NCBI GenBank assembly: GCA_002422505.1
Contig: DIVX01000121.1
Location: forward strand, 1 to 7,806
Reading direction: 5' to 3'
DNA length: 7,806 nt
DNA from: Desulfovibrio sp. UBA6121
GTDB taxonomy: Bacteria > Desulfobacterota > Desulfovibrionia > Desulfovibrionales > Desulfovibrionaceae
The stretch's first letter is position 1. Each line of letters begins with the position of its first letter. Below the pieces are notes generated by a model, which did no database searches, was not told the DNA's origin, and saw only the letters and a program-made list of their open reading frames with translations. Below, one piece after another: positions 1 through 5,356 of the stretch. The position numbers and the translations under genes were made by a program.

Positions 1-794
1 CCTTCGGCGTGCGCGAGTTCCCCATGGCCGCCATTTTGAACGGCATGGCCCTGCACGGCGGCGTCATTCCCTTCGGCGCAACCTTCCTTACCTTCTCCGA
101 CTACTGCCGCAACGCCATTCGCATGTCGGCCCTGCAGAAGCTGCCCGTGCTCTATGTGTTCACCCACGACTCGTTCCACGTGGGCGAGGACGGCCCCACG
201 CACCAGCCCATTGAGCATGTGGCGAGCTTGCGCCTCATCCCCGATCTTTTGGACCTGCGCCCGGCCGACGCCACCGAGACCGCCCTGTGCCTGGAGACGG
301 CCCTGCGCCAGACGCAGAAGCCCTCGTGCATCTTCCTTACCCGCCAGGGTCTGCCGGTGATGGACCCTGCGGCCTTCCCGGCCATGGCCGAGGGTGTGAA
401 AAAGGGCGGCTACGTGCTGAAGGATTGCGACGGAACCCCGGAGCTCATCCTCATGGCCTCCGGCTCGGAAGTGCCGCTGATTCTGGACGCCGCCAAGCTG
501 CTGGAAGCCGAGGCCCCGGGCCGCAAGATCCGCGTGGTCAGCATGCCCTCCGTGGCCTTGTTCGAGGCCCAGAGCCAGGACTACAAGGACAGCGTGCTGC
601 CGCCCATGGTGCGCAAGCGCGCGGCCATAGAGGCCGGGCGGCCCGAGGGCTGGTACCGCTACGTTGGCCTGGACGGCCTGGCCCTGGGGCTGGACCACTT
701 TGGTGAAAGCGCCCCGGCTGACAAACTGGCTGAGAAATACGGCTTCACCGCGCCCACCGTGGCCCGCAAGGTCCGGGAGCGCTACTTCGGATAG
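1..794 (+). CDS. tkt: Transketolase, C-terminal part (5' end outside window)
   Basis: Transketolase moves two-carbon ketol units between sugar phosphates in the cytoplasmic non-oxidative pentose phosphate pathway, using thiamine diphosphate. The reading frame is open to the left edge (first full codon at base 3) and ends in TAG at 792-794, giving about the last 263 residues of a family of roughly 650-670. It begins in the pyrimidine-binding domain with GVREFPMAAILNG, whose Glu matches the catalytic Glu that activates the cofactor (E. coli Glu411). THDSFHVGEDGPTHQP follows, containing the substrate-binding His, Asp and His, and then LTRQGL with the phosphate-binding Arg. From about fragment residue 130 comes the C-terminal domain: GGYVLKDC, ASGSEVPLIL, VVSMPS, and FGESAPADKLAEKYGF near the end. 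All match E. coli TktA from memory. No internal stop is seen. The DJ-1/PfpI gene follows after 66 bases with no T-rich terminator between, so the two are probably one transcript. Confidence 0.95.
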   Translation, partial: FGVREFPMAAILNGMALHGGVIPFGATFLTFSDYCRNAIRMSALQKLPVLYVFTHDSFHVGEDGPTHQPIEHVASLRLIPDLLDLRPADATETALCLETALRQTQKPSCIFLTRQGLPVMDPAAFPAMAEGVKKGGYVLKDCDGTPELILMASGSEVPLILDAAKLLEAEAPGRKIRVVSMPSVALFEAQSQDYKDSVLPPMVRKRAAIEAGRPEGWYRYVGLDGLALGLDHFGESAPADKLAEKYGFTAPTVARKVRERYFG

Positions 795-860
795 GAGACG
801 ACCCGCGCTGACGCGGACCGGCCGCATGGCCCAAACGTCAACCCCGTAGAGGAGGTCCCC

Positions 861-1610
861 ATGGCGACGCCCAAGAAGCCCGCGAAGGCCGCAGTCAAAA
901 AGGCCCCGGCCAAAGCCACGGTGAAGAAGGCCGCTGCCCCCAAAACTCCGGCGAAGCCGGCGGCGAAGTCGGCGGCGGCCAAGCCGCTGGCCAAGAAAGC
1001 CGCGCCCAAAAGCACGCTGAAGGCCGCGCCCGCAGGCAAGAAGCTGCTCATGCTGGTGGGCGACTACGTGGAGGATTACGAGGTCATGGTGCCCTTCCAG
1101 GCCCTGACCATGCTGGGCTACGTTGTCGAGGCCGTGTGCCCGGACAAGAAGGTCGGAGACGTGGTGCGCACGAGCATCCACGACTTCGAGGGCGACCAGA
1201 CCTACTCCGAAAAGCGCGGGCACAACTTCAGCCTGAACAAGGACTTCGACAAGGTGGACACCAAGGACTACGTGGGCCTGGTTGTGCCCGGCGGCCGCGC
1301 GCCGGAGTACATCCGCCTGAACAAGCGCGTCATCCAGATAGTGCAGGAGTTCGACCGCGCGAAAAAGCCCATCGCCGCCATTTGTCATGGCCCGCTGGTG
1401 CTCGTCACCGCCGGGGTGCTCAAGGGGCGCACCAGCGCGGCCTACCCGGCCTGCTCGCCGGACGTGGTGTGCGCGGGCGGCAAGTACGCCGACATCCCCC
1501 TGGACAAGGCCTACGTGGACGGCAACCTGGTGACGGCCCCGGCCTGGCCCGCCCACCCGGATTGGATCGCCAAGTTCGCGGGCGTGCTTGGGGCGAAAAT
1601 AAGCATCTAG
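861..1610 (+). CDS. DJ-1/PfpI-family protein with histone H1-like N-terminal tail
   Basis: 249 residues. Residues 61-249 form a DJ-1/PfpI domain: the first strand KLLMLVGD, then Glu71 in DYVEDYE (equivalent to the conserved Glu of PfpI), VVPGGRAPEY (142-151), and the nucleophile elbow AAICHGPL with Cys175 and His176. The C-terminal block AGGKYADIP...VDGNLVTAPAWPAHP is usual for the PfpI subgroup. Family members have been assigned peptidase, glyoxalase III or deglycase activities; which applies here cannot be told from sequence, and the deglycase role is disputed. Residues 1-60 are almost entirely Lys, Ala and Pro with KKAPAK/KKAAPK-like repeats, resembling the tails of bacterial histone H1-like proteins and not a signal peptide, which suggests nucleic-acid or nucleoid binding (inference). 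The ATG is preceded by GAGGAGGT at 849-856, a strong ribosome-binding site that fixes the start and makes the tail part of the protein. Only a small GC hairpin (803-816, no T-run) separates it from tkt. Confidence 0.88.
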   Translation: MATPKKPAKAAVKKAPAKATVKKAAAPKTPAKPAAKSAAAKPLAKKAAPKSTLKAAPAGKKLLMLVGDYVEDYEVMVPFQALTMLGYVVEAVCPDKKVGDVVRTSIHDFEGDQTYSEKRGHNFSLNKDFDKVDTKDYVGLVVPGGRAPEYIRLNKRVIQIVQEFDRAKKPIAAICHGPLVLVTAGVLKGRTSAAYPACSPDVVCAGGKYADIPLDKAYVDGNLVTAPAWPAHPDWIAKFAGVLGAKISI

Positions 1611-1634
1611 GTGTGGCGGCGCTGTTCGCCGCCG

Positions 1635-1680
1635 CGATGGTCCGGTCGCGCGATGATCCGGTCGCGCGATGATCCGGTCG
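1635..1680. repeat. 16-bp tandem repeat, about 2.9 copies
   Basis: Three head-to-tail copies of CGATGATCCGGTCGCG: 1635-1650 (one difference, GGT for GAT), 1651-1666 (exact), and 1667-1680 (truncated, with its first 14 bases exact). It lies just after the DJ-1/PfpI stop codon in the 3' untranslated stretch and before the terminator. It is too short and lacks spacers, so it is not CRISPR. It may be a simple slippage repeat; no function is visible. Confidence 0.9.
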
Positions 1681-1730
1681 GCGTGGTGGCCAGGCGCTGC
1701 AACGCGGCGTTCTTCCGATTGAAAGTACAG

Positions 1731-1760
1731 AAGCCAGCGGGGTAACTCGCTGGCTTTTTT
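1731..1760 (+). terminator. Intrinsic terminator for the tkt-DJ-1/PfpI transcript
   Basis: A perfect 9-bp stem, AAGCCAGCG (1731-1739) with CGCTGGCTT (1748-1756), encloses an 8-base loop and runs into six T residues at 1755-1760. It lies about 120 bases after the DJ-1/PfpI stop. On the minus strand the stem is not followed by a T-run, so it should act mainly on plus-strand transcription. Confidence 0.85.
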
Positions 1761-1901
1761 CGTCTGCATCTGCGAAACCAAGGCACAGGCCCTGCCGTGT
1801 TGCAGCACAATCCACAATGTACCCAGGGCGAGGCGAAGCTGGAGCTTGAGAAGATGGGCTTTTCGACAGTGGAGATTTGCGCCTTCCTCGATACGCTGTA
1901 G
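1746..1901 (+). pseudogene. Possible gene remnant (short ORF with a protein-like C-terminus)
   Basis: The frame is open from 1746 (stop just before, at 1743-1745) to TAG at 1899-1901 and has no ATG upstream of a late internal Met; GTG at 1797 is the only other plausible start and has no clear ribosome-binding site. The translation ends in LELEKMGFSTVEICAFLDTL, which reads like a real amphipathic helical tail. It could be the end of a di-haem peroxidase-type protein or a piece of a helix-turn-helix domain, but I cannot place it. It starts inside the terminator hairpin and has no promoter that I can see, so if it is derived from a gene it is a decayed fragment; chance is also likely. Otherwise I see nothing coding in 1611-2020. 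Confidence 0.2.
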
Positions 1902-1963
1902 GGGTCGCAAAAGTCGCTGCGTCGCACCGGCCCGCAGCACCCTGCACCGTCTTTTTATGCAGC

Positions 1964-1998
1964 AAAAAAAGACCCCCCGGAGCAGCGTCCAGGGGGCC
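1964..1998 (-). terminator. Intrinsic terminator for the lytic transglycosylase gene
   Basis: Read on the minus strand, GGCCCCCTGGA (1998-1988) pairs with TCCGGGGGGTC (1981-1971) through 11 positions, two of them G-U wobbles, with a 6-base loop, followed by seven T residues (1970-1964). It begins 23 bases after the stop codon of the minus-strand gene ending at 2021. The plus-strand side has only four T residues, so any termination of plus-strand reading would be weak. Confidence 0.88.
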
Positions 1999-2020
1999 TT
2001 TTGCCTGCGAGGAATGAACG

Positions 2021-3760
2021 TTACTGCGCGTACACCTTCAGGCTTTCGCCCGCGCGCAGCTCCGAACCCTTGATCTTGTTCCAGCCCTTGAGGGCATCGG
2101 CCGTGACGCCAAAGCGCTTGGACAGGCTGTAGATGGTGTCGCCCTGGCGCACGGTGTAGCGGGTCACCTGCTCGCGGGCCTTGGCGGCCTGCACGCGGGT
2201 CTTCTTGGTCGCCTGGTCCGAGGCGTCGGGGATGTTCAGCTTCATGCCCGGCTTAATGGCCTTGCTGTTTTTCAGGCCATTGGCCTCCACCAGGGTCTTG
2301 ACGCTGACCTTGTACTTTTTGCTGATGGTCCAGGCCGTGTCGCTTTTGCGGACCACATAGTTGGCGCGGGAGGTGGCGATCTTGCGGGTCTTGGTCAGCC
2401 GCTCGGGCATGGACTCGCCCGTGCCGCTTTGCGGCACCATGATGTTCTGGCCGATCTTCATGGTCAGGGAGTCCTGGCCGTTGATCTGGCTGATGACCTC
2501 TTGCGGCACGCGGTAGCGCTTGGCCAGGGAGCGCAGGGAATCGCCCTTGCGCACCTCATGGGCGATGAAGCCCGCAGGGGGCAGGATGCTTGGATTCTGC
2601 AGGTAGGCCAGCATGGGCCCGGCCTTGGCCTTGGGGATGCTCACGGCCACTTTGCGGTCCGGGGGGCTCACCTGGCGGCGGAAGGCCGGGTTCATCTGAT
2701 GGAATTCTTCCCAGCTCATGCCGCCGGCCTTGGCCAGGGCCAGCAGGTCGGTGCCGCCGGGAGCCATTACGGTTTCCAGCTGCGGCGCGGCGTCCCAGTG
2801 GATGGGCTCGAAGCCAAGGGCCTCCAGGTTCTGGAAGATTTTGCTGATGGCGATGAACTTGGGCACATAGTGCTGGGTCTCGGTCTTAAGCTGCATCTTG
2901 CGGTTCAGCCGGTTGTTCTGGCTCACAAGATCCAGGAAATCCTCGGCGTTGGTCACTTCAAGCGCGCGGGAAATCTTGCCCTCGCCCGCGTTGTAGGCCG
3001 CCAGGGCCAGGTACCAGTCGCCGAACATGTCGTTCAGGAACGACAAATACTTGGCCGCCGCCTCGGTGGAGAGCTTGGGGTCGCGGCGTTCGTCGATCCA
3101 CCAGTCCACGGTGAGGCCGTACTTGCGGCCCGTATAGGGCATGAACTGCCACATGCCGCCCGCGCCCGCCCAGGAATAGGCGTTGCAATTGTAGCCGGAC
3201 TCCGCAAAAGGCAGCATGGCCAGATCTTGGGGCAGGCCGTTGCGCAGAAGGCTTTCCCGCACGTGGGGCAGGTGCGCCTCGGAGCGCTTGAGCCAGCGGG
3301 CGAAGGTTTCGCGCGCCGGGCCGGTGTAATAGGCGAAGTAGCGCTCCACTTCCTGGGAGTCGAACAGGTCGAGGTCGAAGTCCAGCCCGCTTTTTTGCGA
3401 CAGGATGCGGCGCTGCTCTTCGGTGAGCTGCGGCCCCATGGGCACCAGCTCGGTCACTTCGGGTTCAAGCAGGGTGCCGGTCTGGCCGGGGGTCAGGGGC
3501 ACGTCGGAAAGGTCGGGCTCCAGGTCCATATCGTCGTCGAGCACAGGGGCATGCGCGCCGGGGCCAAGGCTGCGGCTTTGCGCCGCCAGAAGTCCGCTGG
3601 AGGAGGTGCGCCCGGGCATGCCCTGGCGTGAGGAATCGGAAGACTGGGCCTTGACAGGGCTCTCGTTGTCGATATTCATTGCGGAGCACGACCACAGCGA
3701 GGTGAGCAGACACAGCCCGCCCACGGTGGCCAGGGATAATCGTCTAAAATTCTTCAGCAA
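2021..3760 (-). CDS. mltD: MltD-like membrane-bound lytic murein transglycosylase (lipoprotein with LysM repeats)
   Basis: 579 residues. Predicted to cleave the MurNAc-GlcNAc bond of peptidoglycan, forming 1,6-anhydro ends, from the periplasm. Residues 1-25 look like a lipoprotein signal (basic MLKNFRR, a hydrophobic run, then LWSC with Cys25; Trp at -2 is atypical for a lipobox). Residues 26-135 are a Ser/Pro/acidic linker. The SLT domain spans about 165-295: LPFAESGYN with putative catalytic Glu187, GAGGMWQFMPYTGRKYGL (199-216), and ALAAYNAGEGKI (252-263). Around 325-380 is a divergent LysM-like region, then three LysM repeats at about 399-443, 467-511 and 533-577 (HEVRKGDSL, YVVRKSDTAWTI, YTVRQGDTIYSL). 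The chosen start is TTG at 3760, seven bases after GGAGG; the first ATG in frame (Met28) would remove the signal peptide. E. coli MltD is shorter (about 450 residues), with two LysM repeats. It is divergent from rlmB and convergent with the DJ-1/PfpI gene. Confidence 0.9.
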   Translation of the reverse strand: MLKNFRRLSLATVGGLCLLTSLWSCSAMNIDNESPVKAQSSDSSRQGMPGRTSSSGLLAAQSRSLGPGAHAPVLDDDMDLEPDLSDVPLTPGQTGTLLEPEVTELVPMGPQLTEEQRRILSQKSGLDFDLDLFDSQEVERYFAYYTGPARETFARWLKRSEAHLPHVRESLLRNGLPQDLAMLPFAESGYNCNAYSWAGAGGMWQFMPYTGRKYGLTVDWWIDERRDPKLSTEAAAKYLSFLNDMFGDWYLALAAYNAGEGKISRALEVTNAEDFLDLVSQNNRLNRKMQLKTETQHYVPKFIAISKIFQNLEALGFEPIHWDAAPQLETVMAPGGTDLLALAKAGGMSWEEFHQMNPAFRRQVSPPDRKVAVSIPKAKAGPMLAYLQNPSILPPAGFIAHEVRKGDSLRSLAKRYRVPQEVISQINGQDSLTMKIGQNIMVPQSGTGESMPERLTKTRKIATSRANYVVRKSDTAWTISKKYKVSVKTLVEANGLKNSKAIKPGMKLNIPDASDQATKKTRVQAAKAREQVTRYTVRQGDTIYSLSKRFGVTADALKGWNKIKGSELRAGESLKVYAQ

Positions 3761-3767
3761 AATCGTT

Positions 3768-3772
3768 CCTCC
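3768..3772 (-). promoter_or_regulatory. Ribosome-binding site deciding the TTG start of mltD
   Basis: GGAGG on the minus strand (CCTCC on plus) lies seven bases before TTG at 3760. The frame stays open far upstream, so this site, together with the signal peptide that begins right at the TTG, is what fixes the start. An ATT codon directly before the TTG is only four bases from the site and is a much rarer start codon. Confidence 0.75.
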
Positions 3773-3850
3773 GTTCGGCGGCGCGGGTGGAGAAGAGACT
3801 CCTGGGACTGACGGACGCCCATTACGCGGCCAAGCCCCGTGCGCCGATAG

Positions 3851-3878
3851 TTGGATACGTAAAAAGACACCATACCCT
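3851..3878 (+). promoter_or_regulatory. Weak candidate promoter for rlmB
   Basis: TTGGAT (3851-3856), a 16-base gap, then TACCCT (3873-3878). Both boxes match the consensus only partly (4 of 6 and 3 of 6). It is the best-placed pair I found upstream of rlmB, and its -10 overlaps the minus-strand -10 candidate almost exactly. Confidence 0.25.
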
Positions 3879-3902
3879 ACACCCGAACTTTTCCACTGGC
3901 AA
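3874..3902 (-). promoter_or_regulatory. Candidate sigma70-type promoter for mltD
   Basis: On the minus strand, TTGCCA (3902-3897; 5 of 6 to TTGACA) is followed after 17 bases by TAGGGT (3879-3874; 3 of 6 to TATAAT). This would start transcription about 100 bases before the TTG codon. The -10 match is weak. The -35 sits inside the perfect palindrome at 3896-3912. Confidence 0.35.
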
Positions 3903-3912
3903 GTCTTGCCAG
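3896..3912. promoter_or_regulatory. Perfect 17-bp palindrome in the mltD/rlmB divergent region (possible operator)
   Basis: CTGGCAAG-T-CTTGCCAG, 8-bp arms with a single central base and no mismatch. It lies 18 bases before the rlmB ribosome-binding site and overlaps the candidate -35 of mltD, a position typical of a dimeric repressor site. As RNA it could instead form a 7-bp hairpin with a GTC loop in the rlmB leader. I do not recognise the regulator. Confidence 0.45.
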
Positions 3913-3940
3913 ACCGACGGAAGAACCCTGGAGGTTCACA

Positions 3941-5197
3941 ATGGCTGATTCCAAGAAAACCCCGCGCCCCAAAGGCCCGCGCGCGCCAGGCAAGAGCGGC
4001 CCGGCCGGAAAATCCGGCTCCTCCGGCTCCGGCTGGTCCACCAGCAAACCGGGCGGAAAATCCTCCGGCAAGCCCGGCGGCCGCAGCGGCGATGACCGCC
4101 GCTCCCCCTCCCGCGCCCCCGGCAAAGGCCCGGCGCGCGGCCCGGCCAAAAGCGCCCCCGGCGATCCGCGCGTTACCGGCGGCTACGGCAAGCCCCCGCA
4201 GAAAAAAGCGCCCGTGCAAACCGCCCGTGTGGATGACTTTGACTTCGACATCGACATGGACCTGAGCGACGCGCCCCCCGCCGCCTTCCCCAAGCCCGCC
4301 CGCCCGGCCAAAAACGCGGGCGAGGCCGCCCCACGCGGTGAAAAGCCCGCCAAGTTCACCAAGGCCGACCGCTACGACAAGCCGGGCCGCCCTGCCAGGC
4401 CCGCCCGCCCCGGCGACCCCGACGCGCCCCGCGCCCCGCGCCCCGCCGCCGCCGCCCCGGCCGCAGAGCCGGAAGACGGCAAAAGCGTCACCGCCGGGCG
4501 CAACGCCGTGCGCGAATTGCTCGAAGCCGCGCCCAAGCGCATCGACGGCATCTTTGTGCGCAAGGGCCAGCGCGACGCCAAGGTGCAGGAGATCGTCGCC
4601 CTGGCCGACGAGAACCGCATCAAGGTGCAGTTTGTGGACGACATGTTCCTGCGCAGGCTCTTCGCCGGAACGCACCAAGGCGTGGTGGCCGTCACCGCCG
4701 CCGTGGAATACGCCGACCTCGACACCCTCATCGCCTCCGTCGTCGATGCGCCCCTGCCCGTGCTCCTGGCCCTCGACCAGGTGCAGGACCCCGGCAACAT
4801 GGGCGCCATAGCGCGCACCGCCTGGGCCCTGGGCGCGGCCGGGCTCCTTGTGCCCCGGCACGGCGGGGCCTACATCGGCTCCGGCGCAATGCGCGCCAGC
4901 GCGGGCGCCCTGCACCACCTGCCCGTGGCCCGCGTCACCAACATGTCCCAGGCCCTCGACGCCTGCGCCGAAGCCGGGCTGAACATCCTCTGCGCCGACT
5001 CCGAAGGCGAGGACCTGAACAAGGCCGTCATCCACATGCCCGCCGTGCTCGTCATGGGCGGAGAGGAAAAAGGCGTGCGCCACGGCGTAAGCAAGCACTG
5101 CCAGCAGCGCCTCGCCATCCCCCTCAGGCGCAGCTTCGACTCCCTCAACGTGGCCCAGGCCGCCGCCATCTGCCTGGCGCGGTTGGGACAGCTGTAA
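3941..5197 (+). CDS. rlmB: 23S rRNA guanosine 2'-O-methyltransferase, RlmB/TrmH (SpoU) family, with long basic N-terminal extension
   Basis: 418 residues. RlmB uses S-adenosylmethionine to methylate the ribose of a 23S rRNA guanosine (G2251 in E. coli). The substrate-binding domain spans about 181-262, starting with TAGRNAVRELLEAAP and including GTHQGVVAV (243-251). The SPOUT knot domain spans about 273-418: motif 1 LDQVQDPGNMGAIARTA (278-294), motif 2 VLVMGGEEKGV (369-379), and motif 3 IPLRRSFDSLNVAQAAAI (393-410). These support RlmB-type over TrmH tRNA specificity, but the substrate is inferred. E. coli RlmB is about 243 residues, so residues 1-180 are extra: Pro/Ala/Gly/Lys/Arg/Ser-rich, no predicted fold, interrupted by an acidic patch DDFDFDIDMDLSD (98-110). 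The ATG at 3941 has GGAGG at 3930-3934, six bases upstream, so the extension appears to be translated. The gene is alone on its strand, divergent from mltD and convergent with fdhE. Confidence 0.9.
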   Translation: MADSKKTPRPKGPRAPGKSGPAGKSGSSGSGWSTSKPGGKSSGKPGGRSGDDRRSPSRAPGKGPARGPAKSAPGDPRVTGGYGKPPQKKAPVQTARVDDFDFDIDMDLSDAPPAAFPKPARPAKNAGEAAPRGEKPAKFTKADRYDKPGRPARPARPGDPDAPRAPRPAAAAPAAEPEDGKSVTAGRNAVRELLEAAPKRIDGIFVRKGQRDAKVQEIVALADENRIKVQFVDDMFLRRLFAGTHQGVVAVTAAVEYADLDTLIASVVDAPLPVLLALDQVQDPGNMGAIARTAWALGAAGLLVPRHGGAYIGSGAMRASAGALHHLPVARVTNMSQALDACAEAGLNILCADSEGEDLNKAVIHMPAVLVMGGEEKGVRHGVSKHCQQRLAIPLRRSFDSLNVAQAAAICLARLGQL

Positions 5198-5215
5198 GAG
5201 AATAACCTCCGGTGG

Positions 5216-5239
5216 CTGGGGGGGGATGATCCCCCCCAG
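5216..5239. repeat. G/C-tract inverted repeat after rlmB
   Basis: CTGGGGGGG (5216-5224) pairs with CCCCCCCAG (5231-5239) around a short GATGAT loop. It begins 19 bases after the rlmB stop. There is no following T-run (the downstream bases are ACCCCC), so it is not a canonical intrinsic terminator, though a stem this strong could stall polymerase or protect the mRNA end. The preceding bases CCTCCGGTGGCTGG resemble, from memory, the start of dispersed hairpin elements in other high-GC proteobacteria; this is not verified. Confidence 0.7.
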
Positions 5240-5250
5240 ACCCCCGCATG

Positions 5251-5308
5251 GCAATTGCAAAGGGCCCGAGGCCGAGCTGACGCTCGACTTCGGGCCCTTT
5301 GCAATTGC
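5251..5308. repeat. 58-nt near-perfect hairpin between convergent rlmB and fdhE
   Basis: Arms GCAATTGCAAAGGGCCCGA (5251-5269) and its exact reverse complement (5290-5308) pair over 19 bp. The 20 bases between them continue the stem by seven or eight more pairs (one G-U, one C-A mismatch) to close on a TGAC tetraloop. Neither strand has a T-run after it. It sits midway between two convergent genes, 53 bases after rlmB and 48 after the fdhE stop, so it could act on both transcripts as a 3' barrier or decay block, or be a REP-like dispersed element. The outer GCAATTGC is itself a palindrome. Confidence 0.85.
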
Positions 5309-5356
5309 AGGGACTGTGAGCCGTGAGATGGGAAAGGCAGGGGAGAAAGGCCCGCG

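Noticed and set aside
1635..1682. A possible CRISPR array
   Set aside because: The units are 16 bp, directly adjacent without spacers, and there are no cas genes nearby.
1420..1965. A 181-codon minus-strand frame across the end of the DJ-1/PfpI gene and the gap
   Set aside because: It is Arg/Pro-rich shadow sequence that crosses the plus-strand terminator and the tandem repeat; no ribosome-binding site or domain was seen.
2429..3631. A 400-codon plus-strand frame opposite mltD
   Set aside because: It is antisense to well-conserved SLT and LysM coding sequence, has no recognisable domain, and shows the composition of a GC-driven shadow frame.
3761..3763. ATT as the mltD start codon
   Set aside because: ATT starts are very rare and the spacing to GGAGG is only four bases; the next codon, TTG, has ideal spacing.
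2021..5260. A single minus-strand frame of 1079 codons spanning mltD and the antisense of rlmB
   Set aside because: The part above 3760 is a Gly/Ala/His/Val-rich shadow of rlmB in high-GC DNA. The true gene starts at TTG 3760 with a ribosome-binding site and signal peptide.
5251..5308. Calling the long hairpin a standard Rho-independent terminator
   Set aside because: Neither strand shows a T-run after the stem, so it was listed as an inverted repeat with possible 3'-end function.
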